From Sedimentibacter hydroxybenzoicus DSM 7310 (lineage in GTDB: Bacteria; Bacillota; Clostridia; Tissierellales; Sedimentibacteraceae), in NCBI RefSeq assembly GCF_013403245.1, contig NZ_JACBNQ010000021.1, positions 1-64,000 on the forward strand: 64,000 nucleotides of DNA. Direction: 5' to 3'. Shown piece after piece: positions 17,154 to 24,795 of the stretch (the stretch's first letter is position 1; each line of letters begins with the position of its first letter). A program made the position numbers and the translations under genes. The notes beneath the pieces were generated by a model. The model had not been told where the DNA came from. It worked only from the letters and a program-made list of their open reading frames with translations, and searched no databases.

Positions 17154-17255
17154 TGTATCCTCCCTCTTTGGAACAAACCCATAATATTTTCTATATCAGC
17201 ATTTTATATTATTAATTTTTAAATTTATAGTATCTTAAATCACATTTTGTAAAAC

Positions 17256-17281
17256 TAGGATGTGACTTTAGTCACATCCTA
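17256..17281 (-). terminator. Hairpin after the response regulator gene
   Basis: TAGGATGTGAC and GTCACATCCTA form an 11-bp stem with a 4-nt loop, followed on the minus strand by GTTTTAC. It could end the sensor-regulator mRNA or cause partial termination before the exporter genes. Confidence 0.65.
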
Positions 17282-17929
17282 CTATAAATCATTTTTTATT
17301 GTGAACACCGCCAATTGCGTTCTATCTCTTAAATCTAACTTCACTAACACCCTCGTTATGTGATTTTTAACAGTGCCTTGACTCAAATATAGCTTTTCTG
17401 CAATTTCATGATTATTTTTACCTTCTGCTATAAGACGGCATATTTCAATTTCTCTTTCTGTCAACAATTCAGCCTTTGAATCGGTGGGTTTATCCACAAT
17501 TTCATTAGCGAGCTGTGAAAACTTATCTATTACCTTAACAGCAACCTCTGATTGTATCAAGCCGCCTCCGTTATATACGGTTCTTACTGCTTTAGCAATT
17601 TCTGCCGGTGACGTATCCTTTAACAAATATCCTGAAGCGCCGTTTTTTAACGCATCATAAATATATTGGTCATCGTTAAATGTTGTAAGAACTATTATTT
17701 TTATGTTTGGAAAATCCTTTTTAATTTTAGCAGTTGCTTCAACACCATTAACCTCAGGCATCTGAATATCCATCAGAACCACATCCGGTCTGTTCCACTT
17801 GCATTCTTCGTATGCCTTTTTTCCGTTATTTGCAGTACCGCTTATTTCTATATCCTTTTCTGCTCCTAATATAAGCTTAAGACCTTGGACAAGAATATCC
17901 TGATCGTCAACCAACAAAACCTTTATCAT
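17282..17929 (-). CDS. NarL/LuxR-type response regulator (LnrK-like)
   Basis: A 215-residue regulator. REC domain ~1-120 with acidic pocket VDDQD, phospho-acceptor Asp in VVLMDIQMP (~54) and conserved Lys in GYLLKD. Output domain ~150-210 is a LuxR-type helix-turn-helix (LTEREIEICRLIAEGKNNHEIA, split across the helix). Its ATG overlaps the kinase stop as ATGA. It probably activates the adjacent exporter operon in response to membrane-active compounds, as LnrK does. Confidence 0.93.
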   Translation of the reverse strand: MIKVLLVDDQDILVQGLKLILGAEKDIEISGTANNGKKAYEECKWNRPDVVLMDIQMPEVNGVEATAKIKKDFPNIKIIVLTTFNDDQYIYDALKNGASGYLLKDTSPAEIAKAVRTVYNGGGLIQSEVAVKVIDKFSQLANEIVDKPTDSKAELLTEREIEICRLIAEGKNNHEIAEKLYLSQGTVKNHITRVLVKLDLRDRTQLAVFTIKNDL

Positions 17930-19152
17930 TTATACCTCCTGTAATCTGAAAGGGGACACACCTTTAAGGATAGATACTCGTTGGAGACAGGCCTTAAAGG
18001 AATGTCCCCGTTAAGTGACAGAAAACCACTGATTATAAATCCGTTTTCGGATTTGAATTCCACATTACCGTTTAACGCCTTTACTCTTTCCTTTATACCT
18101 TTTATACCAAAGCCCTCATTTATTGTATCTACGCCCGTACCGTTGTCTCGTATACTGAATTTAACGTTGTCTTCTCCATAATTAAGTTCAATCCAAATAT
18201 CTGCGGCTTTACCGTGTCTGACGGCATTAGTCATTCCTTCCTGCAATATGTGGTATAAGGCAGTATTCATATCATCGTCCTGTATTATTTTTCCGTATAC
18301 ATTTAACTCTATTTCAGTTCCCGTTTTCTCTGCAAATTCATCTACAAGCACTTGGATGACCTTATCAGGCAGCAATAATTTACCCCTTAGGGTTTCTACA
18401 ACCTCCCTGATATCTTTTAAGCTGTCCTTTGCCGTTTTTATGGAGCTGTCTAAAAGTTCCGCAGATTTTGATAAATCTGTTTCCAGATAGTGATCTGCCA
18501 TTTGCAGCTGCATAATTAAAGCAGTCATATTATGACCTAAGCTATCGTGTATGTCTCTTGCTATTTTGTTTTTTTCCTCTACTATGGAAAGTCGGCGAAC
18601 CTCCTCCGTATATTCTTTCAGCTTTTTATGAGTATCCAGCAACTCTCTATACAAGGTGTCCTTCTTTTCCTTTTCTGTTTTATTGTATTGTGCAAATATT
18701 GCAATTATCATTATAGATACATTTATGAGCAGAAAAAATATAAATTGAGAGAAGCTTGATATATTGAATTTAAAGTATACTAAGTAAATAAATTTAATCA
18801 TGGAAAAAACAGAAGCAACCGTTCCGGCTATAATTCCTTCACCGATACTCAATGTGATTGATGCCTCTATAAGTATGATTATATAAAATGAATGCAGAAA
18901 ATAATTTACAAGCAGTCTAAAATTCTGTTCTAACAGGAATATAAGGATTGAATCTAAAATGAATAAAATAAAATAAACAGTTTTATTTTTTATGAAATAT
19001 TTTATTGAGCTGTTGATAATTAACACTAAAAATATTGATATGAGTACAGCTAATCTCTGCTGCTGCGCATTTTCAAAGTATAATGCAGCAAGAAACAGCA
19101 ATGTTATTATTATTGTTTTTGTAATATAAAAAAGCTTTTTATCTTTTATCAT
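17926..19152 (-). CDS. DesK/LnrJ-type sensor histidine kinase with repeat-derived C-terminus
   Basis: About 408 residues. Six N-terminal membrane helices (~1-160), no large external sensor, then HisKA_3 with the phospho-His in ARDIHDSLGHNMTA and a short HATPase_c (NAVRHG, DNGTGVD, GFGIKGIKERV). Membrane-embedded kinases of this type sense envelope damage. ATG at 19150-19152 is chosen because GGGAG sits five bases upstream; the longer frame would need TTG. After GFLSLNG the last ~25 residues are encoded by a family A repeat, so the native C-terminus was replaced when the element inserted before the regulator's ribosome binding site. Confidence 0.9.
   Translation of the reverse strand: MIKDKKLFYITKTIIITLLFLAALYFENAQQQRLAVLISIFLVLIINSSIKYFIKNKTVYFILFILDSILIFLLEQNFRLLVNYFLHSFYIIILIEASITLSIGEGIIAGTVASVFSMIKFIYLVYFKFNISSFSQFIFFLLINVSIMIIAIFAQYNKTEKEKKDTLYRELLDTHKKLKEYTEEVRRLSIVEEKNKIARDIHDSLGHNMTALIMQLQMADHYLETDLSKSAELLDSSIKTAKDSLKDIREVVETLRGKLLLPDKVIQVLVDEFAEKTGTEIELNVYGKIIQDDDMNTALYHILQEGMTNAVRHGKAADIWIELNYGEDNVKFSIRDNGTGVDTINEGFGIKGIKERVKALNGNVEFKSENGFIISGFLSLNGDIPLRPVSNEYLSLKVCPLSDYRRYK
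17952..18009. repeat. Family A element inside the kinase 3' end
   Basis: GGGGACACACCTTTAAGG ... CCTTAAAGGAATGTCCCC. It forms the end of the kinase reading frame and lies 22 nt before the response regulator ATG. This is the only copy in the antisense orientation to its downstream gene, and its core is diverged. Confidence 0.8.
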
Positions 19153-19189
19153 AATTGCTCCCAAAATCAGGAAAATAGTATAAAAATTA

Positions 19190-19218
19190 TTGATTTATAT
19201 GTATAAATGTGATAATAT
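19190..19218 (+). promoter_or_regulatory. Promoter of the antisense RNA of the type I toxin locus
   Basis: Plus strand TTGATT, 17-bp spacer, TAATAT; start near 19225. Confidence 0.6.
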
Positions 19219-19224
19219 GTGTAT

Positions 19225-19306
19225 AAGATAAATAGGTAGTCGGCATAGCTGACAGTTTACAATTTTCTAATGATAATTACCCTGCCGCACAGGGTAATTA
19301 TTTTTG
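19225..19306 (+). ncRNA. Candidate antitoxin RNA (RNA II-like) of the holin-like toxin
   Basis: About 80 nt from a good sigma-A promoter to a GC-rich hairpin followed by TTATTTTT. It converges on the toxin gene and shares the terminator hairpin with it, the arrangement of the Fst/par RNA I-RNA II loci. Its first bases, AAATAGGTAGT-CGG-ATAGCTGA, are repeated (inverted in the DNA) at the start of the toxin leader at 19423-19450. Confidence 0.55.
19275..19306 (+). terminator. Shared (probably two-way) terminator of toxin and antisense RNA
   Basis: AATTACCCTG, loop CCGCA, CAGGGTAATT followed on the plus strand by ATTTTTG. The stem overlaps the toxin stop codon. Confidence 0.7.
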
Positions 19307-19375
19307 CCTATTGACTATTGCTACTACTAATATTGCAAATGCAATCATTAGTGAAATAGCTTCGTATGTAGACAT
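19298..19375 (-). CDS. Holin-like type I toxin, 25 residues
   Basis: A very short gene read directly from the sequence: begins MSTYEAISLM, has a hydrophobic core IAFAILVVAI and ends VNRQK. This is the pattern of putative holin-like toxins (Hol_Tox; TxpA/BsrE/Fst group): N-terminal polar residues, one membrane helix, basic tail. A strong AAGGAGG is seven bases upstream of the ATG. A convergent antisense RNA with its own promoter overlaps the 3' end. It probably depolarises the membrane when antisense control is lost (family knowledge). Confidence 0.75.
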   Translation of the reverse strand: MSTYEAISLMIAFAILVVAIVNRQK

Positions 19376-19455
19376 TCGCAACACCTCCTTATGGAAAGAG
19401 TAACCTCCTTTCATCAGGATGGATCAGCTATACCCCGTTACTACCTATTTAAAAT

Positions 19456-19484
19456 ATTTTACCATATTTTTGAAAAATTTGAAA
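19456..19484 (-). promoter_or_regulatory. Candidate promoter of the holin-like toxin
   Basis: Minus-strand -10 TAAAAT at 19456-19461 with a weak -35 (TTCAAA). Start near 19449 gives a ~75-nt leader, so toxin mRNA and antisense RNA would begin with nearly the same sequence. Confidence 0.35.
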
Positions 19485-19505
19485 AGTTTTTTTATACACA
19501 AAAAA

Positions 19506-19565
19506 GAGATTCCTCATTTTGCGAATAACAAACGCCATGTCATTCCGAACGCAGTGAGGAATCTC
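19506..19565. repeat. Two inverted family B repeats after kamE
   Basis: GAGATTCCTCATTTTGCG and, inverted, CGCAGTGAGGAATCTC with TGTCATTCCGAA between. Together they form a long hairpin followed by TTTTTT on the plus strand and preceded by AAAAA, so they could end the kam operon transcript. Confidence 0.75.
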
Positions 19566-19603
19566 ATCTTTTTTACAATTGTTATCCTATTGTTGCGCTA
19601 TTT

Positions 19604-20359
19604 TTAAACCATCTTCTCTGCAACCTTTTTTACAACAAACGTTGCAACGTGGTTTGCAAAGCTTCCGGAGCCGAATCCGGCATCATAACCTAATTCCTGT
19701 GCCAATTCGTGAGAAATACGAGGACCGCCGCATACTAATATTATTTTATCTCTTAAGCCCTCTGCCTCCATCATTTCAACAAGCTGAGTCAGATTAGCGA
19801 TATGGACGTCTTTTTGAGTTACAACCTGAGAGACCAAAATAGCATCTGCCTTTACTTCAATCGCCTTGGCGATAAGCTCTTCGTTCGGAACCTGACTGCC
19901 CATATTGATTGCCTCTATACCCTTGTATCTTTCAAGGCCGTAATTACCGTCAAAGCCCTTCATGTTCATAATCGCATCTATACCAACCGTGTGAGCGTCA
20001 GTACCTGTACAGGCTCCGACTATTACGACATCTCTTTTAATATTTTCACTTATATAATCCTCTACTTCATGTCTGTCCATGAATTCCATACTGACTTTAG
20101 GAACTTCAATAGTTGTATAATCAACAGTATGAGTACATTTACCGTACATTACAAAGTATGTGTATCCAACTCCTAAATCCTTGGAATAAACTACGGCCGG
20201 ATCATCGAAGCCCATTTTAGAAGCTAACTGTCTTGCCGCCTCACATGCTTCATCACCGTATGGTACAGGCAATGAGAAACTCATTTGAACCATTCCGTCA
20301 TTCAGTGTATCACCGTATGGTTTTACCTTAGTTAAATCAACCTTCTGGATACCTTCCAT
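19604..20359 (-). CDS. kamE: Lysine 5,6-aminomutase beta subunit (cobalamin-binding)
   Basis: A 251-residue subunit. DAHTVG at 121-126 is the DxHxxG adenosylcobalamin motif (His123), and Lys134 in NMKGFDG falls where Lys144-beta of the Clostridium sticklandii enzyme binds pyridoxal phosphate (offset of ten at both sites). With KamD it converts L-beta-lysine to 3,5-diaminohexanoate, step two of lysine fermentation. The ATG overlaps the kamD stop by one base (TAATG). Last gene of the kdd-kamA-B-C-D-E run. Confidence 0.95.
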   Translation of the reverse strand: MEGIQKVDLTKVKPYGDTLNDGMVQMSFSLPVPYGDEACEAARQLASKMGFDDPAVVYSKDLGVGYTYFVMYGKCTHTVDYTTIEVPKVSMEFMDRHEVEDYISENIKRDVVIVGACTGTDAHTVGIDAIMNMKGFDGNYGLERYKGIEAINMGSQVPNEELIAKAIEVKADAILVSQVVTQKDVHIANLTQLVEMMEAEGLRDKIILVCGGPRISHELAQELGYDAGFGSGSFANHVATFVVKKVAEKMV

Positions 20360-21915
20360 TACCTGTCACCTCCCAATAGTAAATCAATGAATGGGTTAAA
20401 ATAATTTTCATGCTTTTCTACAACGCCTTCTAAGCCCTTGCCACCCGCAAAGCTTCTTTTTACGCCGCCGAATTTACCTTTTTCGATTGTATCAAATATA
20501 CCTTCATTTTCGATATCACGCAGTAATTCTTCTGCCTTAGCCAATACTTCCTGTGCTCTTTTTTGAATAATGCCGTCTTTTTTGAATTCCACTTCTTCAC
20601 CGATGTCTCTTGCATTATTAAAAATGTATTGAGCATTTTCAATTGAAAGCATTCTGTCCTGAAGGTGAGGAGTATGGATTGCTTCCGTAGGCATACCTAA
20701 GAGCTGAATGCCCTGATGAGTCCAAACAGATATAAAGTTGAATAATGCATCCTGCAAGTGTCCCTTGAATATATTTCCTGTCATAAATTTAGTAGGAGGC
20801 ATATATTTTAAAGGTGCCTTAGGGAATATTTCTCTTGCCATCTGTGCCTGAGCAAGCTCATATAAAAATCCGTTTTCAAGTGTAGGATTCATTTCAAAGG
20901 CATGACCTAAACCCATTTGCTCTTCGGGTATACCTGCTTTTAATGCAAATTGTTCGTTTATAAACTGAGAAGCTAAGACTGTATGTGCTTCTTCAACAGC
21001 ATCTGCCGTTGTTAAATAGTTGTCTTCTCCCGTATTTATGATTATACCTGCAAAACCGTTAATGATTCTTGAGAAATATTGATCAACCAATGTTCTTTGC
21101 ATGTTGATATCTCTGAACAATATGCCGTAAAGGGCATCATTAAGCATAACATCTAATCTTTCCATTGCGCCCATAGCTGCTATTTCAGGCATGCAAAGAC
21201 CTGAGCAATAGTTACAAAGACGTATATATCTGCCTACTTCTTCTCCTATTTCATCAAGTGCTCTTCTCATAATTCTGAAGTTTTCCTGAGTTGCAAATGT
21301 TCCCCCGAATCCTTCCGTAGTTGGTCCGTACGGAACGTAGTCTAACAAGCTTTGTGCTGTAGTTCTGATTACAGCTATAACATCAGCACCCTGTCTTGCT
21401 GCTGCCTGTGCCTGGATAACATCCTCATAAATATTTCCCGTTGCAACAATTACATATAAATATGGTTTTCTGCCTTCACCGATAGTATTCAGATATTCAT
21501 TTCTTTTTGACCTGTTATTTTTGATTCTGTCAACCATTTTTTCAGCAACTTTGTAAACTGCTTCCATGATTTTATTTTCATCAGCTATTGGCAGCCTCGT
21601 TATATCGATTTCTCCTGCACTTACTCCTTCAGCTATTTCCTGGGGAGCCTTGCCTGTTTGTACCATTGCATTTCCTAGCCAGAACGCAACTCCTCTTGAT
21701 AGTCCGCCGCCTTCTTTTATACTGTCCACCAGCACATTCGGTAACGGCTTATCGATTTCATCCACACCGTCTACACCCATTAATCTTGCAATTGTTCTTT
21801 CAACAGTTACAGTTGTGTTCTTATCGATAAAAAGCTGGACGTTTTCTGCTATACGACCGGCAGCTGAGCGAGCACTGTCGATTAGCGCCGGGTTTAAATT
21901 TAACTTGCTTTCCAT
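20359..21915 (-). CDS. kamD: Lysine 5,6-aminomutase alpha subunit
   Basis: A 518-residue subunit starting MESKLNLNPALIDSARSAAG, the usual start and length for the family. ATG at 21913-21915 is chosen since GGAGG is just upstream; the longer frame would start at TTG. It provides the TIM-barrel that holds PLP and substrate, and works with KamE and adenosylcobalamin. Two family A repeats fill the gap to kamC. In the pathway it acts after KamA. Confidence 0.95.
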   Translation of the reverse strand: MESKLNLNPALIDSARSAAGRIAENVQLFIDKNTTVTVERTIARLMGVDGVDEIDKPLPNVLVDSIKEGGGLSRGVAFWLGNAMVQTGKAPQEIAEGVSAGEIDITRLPIADENKIMEAVYKVAEKMVDRIKNNRSKRNEYLNTIGEGRKPYLYVIVATGNIYEDVIQAQAAARQGADVIAVIRTTAQSLLDYVPYGPTTEGFGGTFATQENFRIMRRALDEIGEEVGRYIRLCNYCSGLCMPEIAAMGAMERLDVMLNDALYGILFRDINMQRTLVDQYFSRIINGFAGIIINTGEDNYLTTADAVEEAHTVLASQFINEQFALKAGIPEEQMGLGHAFEMNPTLENGFLYELAQAQMAREIFPKAPLKYMPPTKFMTGNIFKGHLQDALFNFISVWTHQGIQLLGMPTEAIHTPHLQDRMLSIENAQYIFNNARDIGEEVEFKKDGIIQKRAQEVLAKAEELLRDIENEGIFDTIEKGKFGGVKRSFAGGKGLEGVVEKHENYFNPFIDLLLGGDR

Positions 21916-21933
21916 ATTTCCTCCTTTCAATTT

Positions 21934-21987
21934 GGGGACATTCCTCTATCCCTCAAAGACTTTCTCTCTGAGAAGAGGTGTGTCCTC
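21934..21987 (-). repeat. Family A element, kamD-proximal copy
   Basis: In the kamD sense: GAGGACACACCTCTTCTC, core GAGAAAGTCTTTGAGGG, end TAGAGGAATGTCCCC. It ends 18 nt before the kamD ATG. Confidence 0.88.
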
Positions 21988-22005
21988 TTTCCGTTTTTTC
22001 AACTT

Positions 22006-22059
22006 GGGGACATTCCTCTGACCCACAGAGACTTTCCCTAAAGAAAGAGGTGTGTCCCC
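22006..22059 (-). repeat. Family A element, kamC-proximal copy (tandem)
   Basis: In the kamD sense: GGGGACACACCTCTTTCTTT, core AGGGAAAGTCTCTGTGGG, end AGAGGAATGTCCCC. It starts 7 nt after the kamC stop. Tandem with the copy at 21934-21987 and in the same orientation. Confidence 0.88.
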
Positions 22060-22065
22060 TTTCCT

Positions 22066-23652
22066 CTATAGGTAGTTTTCTGCGTCCTTTATGATTCCCT
22101 CGTATATACCTGACATCTTTGCTATTTTTAAAGCATCCTTTGGTATATCTTTTTGATATTTAACCTCTATTAATCTATAGTCCATGTGACTTGATATTTG
22201 TTCTATATTGTTAATTTTATATAAATCCTGCTCGTTTAAAAGATTAAGCCCCGCAACCTGCAGATTTTGTACTTCATCATCGTTAGCAACATTATCATAA
22301 TGTGTTGTAAGCACAGTTATGCACGCTTTCTTTTTCAGGTAATTAACTACTGCTTTTGTAATTGCATAACCTTCCTTGGGATTAGTACCGCCTGCAAGCT
22401 CATCAATCAAAATCAGACACCTTCTGTCTGAGTTATCCAATGCCTCTTTTAAATTCATTATTTCTGCCCCAAAGGAGCTTAGCCCTTTTTCAATGGACTG
22501 ATCATCCCCGACAGAAATATATATGTTATCAAACAAGCAGACTTCCGCATATTCACAAGGAACAAACAACCCAAAGCTTACCATGGCTGCAATTTGCCCA
22601 ATCATTCTTAATGATACAGTCTTGCCGCCCATATTTGCACCTGTAATGCATACAACATTTTTACGTACATTGATATCGACAGGAATATACTCCTTATGCT
22701 TTTCCTTTAATGCTTTTTCAAGCTTAAGATTTCTTCCGGCTTTAATTATTATTTTAAGCTTATCTGTCACTATCGGTTCAATTGACCTTGTCTTCTGAGC
22801 ATAGTTTGCTTTGGCTATAATATAGTCGGTTGTACCTATTACACGAATATTATTTTTTATTATATCATAATAGCCTTTTATTTCCTTGGAAATATTTTGT
22901 CGAATTATGAACTCCTCTTCTTCTTCCTCATTCTTCAGATGTTCCAATTTCTTTTCTAGTTCATCTATTTCATCATTATTCTTAATTTTAAAAATAATAT
23001 TTAAATAATTTTCTCCCGAAACTCTCAAATTGCTATCTTGTAATAATTCTTCAGCTCTTTCTTTTTGTATCTTGCTTATTGTAACTTCATCTTTTAAATT
23101 AAATTTAATATTATATTTTTTTTCAATTTCTTCTTTTATTTTTTTCTTCAATACAGCAATATCTTTATCAGCTTGTTTTTTTTCTGCTCTTATTACTTTT
23201 AGTTTTTCTGAATATTCATCATATATATAAAATGTGTTCAGCTTTTCATTTGCAGGGTCTAACAATTCATAAAGCTGCGGCAGGGGCGATAATTCTAAAT
23301 CTCTCAATGATAAAGTTTTTAAAATTTTATCCATTCTCTCTATTTGAATAAGGAAATTCTTTATTTCAAACAATTCAACTTCATCTAATACCTGGTTACT
23401 CTTTGCCCTCTCTAATGTTTCATATATGTTCTTAATATGTTTGAGCACATCAATGATATCACGCCTTTTAGGAGTTTCAATAAATGCCCTAATTTTATTG
23501 AATTCTTCTTTTAAGTCTGCCTCCTGACCTATCCTAAACGGCTTGAACTCTGTTTTTACTCTGATACCATATTCTGTTATTGGTTTAATCTCATTAAAAA
23601 TATAATCAAAGTTTATATTTTTAATAGTACCTTCATCCATAAAATCAGCCAT
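22066..23652 (-). CDS. kamC: KamC, MutS-like ATPase, aminomutase reactivation
   Basis: A 528-residue protein with the core and ATPase of the MutS family: Walker A ITGANMGGKTVSLR, Walker B CLILIDELAGGTNP, preceded by a charged coiled coil (~165-270). It lacks the mismatch-recognition domain. In lysine-fermenting bacteria KamB and KamC are thought to reactivate the suicide-inactivated cobalamin enzyme KamDE. The start overlaps the kamB stop by 8 bp, so the two are made together. Confidence 0.88.
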   Translation of the reverse strand: MADFMDEGTIKNINFDYIFNEIKPITEYGIRVKTEFKPFRIGQEADLKEEFNKIRAFIETPKRRDIIDVLKHIKNIYETLERAKSNQVLDEVELFEIKNFLIQIERMDKILKTLSLRDLELSPLPQLYELLDPANEKLNTFYIYDEYSEKLKVIRAEKKQADKDIAVLKKKIKEEIEKKYNIKFNLKDEVTISKIQKERAEELLQDSNLRVSGENYLNIIFKIKNNDEIDELEKKLEHLKNEEEEEEFIIRQNISKEIKGYYDIIKNNIRVIGTTDYIIAKANYAQKTRSIEPIVTDKLKIIIKAGRNLKLEKALKEKHKEYIPVDINVRKNVVCITGANMGGKTVSLRMIGQIAAMVSFGLFVPCEYAEVCLFDNIYISVGDDQSIEKGLSSFGAEIMNLKEALDNSDRRCLILIDELAGGTNPKEGYAITKAVVNYLKKKACITVLTTHYDNVANDDEVQNLQVAGLNLLNEQDLYKINNIEQISSHMDYRLIEVKYQKDIPKDALKIAKMSGIYEGIIKDAENYL

Positions 23653-24676
23653 CTAAATCACCGCCCGCAACCACATCAATTATTTTAACCCCGTGAAGAT
23701 ATTTTTCCATTTCTGACTTAAATTCAACACTGTCAAAAAAATATCCTGTGGGGGATATTGGATTTAAGGTAACAGCAACAACATTAACCGGTTGTAATAC
23801 TTCTACCCTAAGCCCTTTTCTCCTCATTTCATTCCAGACATTAATGTCTGCAAATATTTTTGTTCCATCCTCTATAATTATTTTAATGCCTCTTAAATAC
23901 TTATTACCCTCTATATCCTTTAACAAGGATGTTGTTAAAGCTCCCTTAATGAAAATATGAGTTGTATTTTCATTAATTAATTCATTTATTTTTTTGCCTC
24001 CGGTAATACTTGTTTTTATATCAGGTATAGAAACCTCTCCTGTATTCTGAATAATACAGGTTTTATTATGTTTATTTGCAATATATATCGGCTCATTGTC
24101 CGCTTTATTTAAGGTAAGACACTCTACCGAATGTGCTGTTTTTTCCAAAACTTTTTTCATATCCCTGCTTAATACTGCTCCTGTTGCAATAATGCAAGCA
24201 TCTGTTATTACGGGAGATGAAACAGCCTTCCTGTCTATAGCTCCATCAATAAATACAATTTGTGCGCCATAATGATTAAGTTTTTTGCTTATTTTTTTCA
24301 TGTCCAAAGCACTGACAGGTCCGGCAATCTGAATATTGCCTCGCTGTCTGACCTTAACTATTATGACTTCACCCATTGGAGTGTTTATACCTGTCGTTTC
24401 TAATATTTCTGTCCTGGCACCAGAAAGAAGCAATGTATTTTTAGCTGTTGCCACAATCATTCCTTCTGTTACTAAAATTGAAGGTTTTTGAGTTTGCGTA
24501 ACAAGGTCCGTGCTTTCGCCATCTCTTCCTGTTGAAGTGATGCCAATTCTTATTCCTGATTTTTCTGCCTCTTCTATGAGATAATTGAGCGTAACCGTCT
24601 TTCCTGCATTCTTTGCAAGCCCCACGATGGATACCGTCGCATAGTTGTTTTGTCTTATAGCTTCAATTATATTCAT
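23645..24676 (-). CDS. kamB: KamB, lysine 5,6-aminomutase reactivation subunit
   Basis: A 343-residue protein starting MNIIEAIRQNNYATVSIVG with a P-loop-like VGLAKNAGKTVTLNYL, consistent with an ATP-using partner of KamC. Other segments (ILVTEGMIVATAKNTLL, GPVSALDMKKISKKLN) occur in KamB of other fermenters. Overlaps kamC by 8 bp. AGAGGG precedes the ATG. Exact biochemistry is inferred from the operon. Confidence 0.85.
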   Translation of the reverse strand: MNIIEAIRQNNYATVSIVGLAKNAGKTVTLNYLIEEAEKSGIRIGITSTGRDGESTDLVTQTQKPSILVTEGMIVATAKNTLLLSGARTEILETTGINTPMGEVIIVKVRQRGNIQIAGPVSALDMKKISKKLNHYGAQIVFIDGAIDRKAVSSPVITDACIIATGAVLSRDMKKVLEKTAHSVECLTLNKADNEPIYIANKHNKTCIIQNTGEVSIPDIKTSITGGKKINELINENTTHIFIKGALTTSLLKDIEGNKYLRGIKIIIEDGTKIFADINVWNEMRRKGLRVEVLQPVNVVAVTLNPISPTGYFFDSVEFKSEMEKYLHGVKIIDVVAGGDLDG

Positions 24677-24689
24677 AGTTTTCCCTCTT

Positions 24690-24790
24690 TACAATGAACA
24701 TTGAAAAATGAATAATTGTAGTTAGTATTTGTGCTTCAGCACAAATACTTTCATTAATTGTTAAATGTTCACTGTTCCATGTTCATTATT
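24690..24790. repeat. Palindromic element between kamA and kamB
   Basis: Inner hairpin AGTATTTGTGC-TTCA-GCACAAATACT, flanked by inverted ATGAACATTGAAAA / ATGTTCACTGTTCC segments. It could adjust kamB-E expression relative to kamA by processing or partial termination. GAACATTGAAAAATGAA-type units are common in clostridial intergenic regions. Confidence 0.65.
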
Positions 24791-24795
24791 CACTG

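Noticed and set aside
19419-19607. Plus-strand open frame of 62 codons between the type I toxin and kamE
   Set aside because: Antisense to the toxin leader and made largely of a family B repeat; no support for translation.
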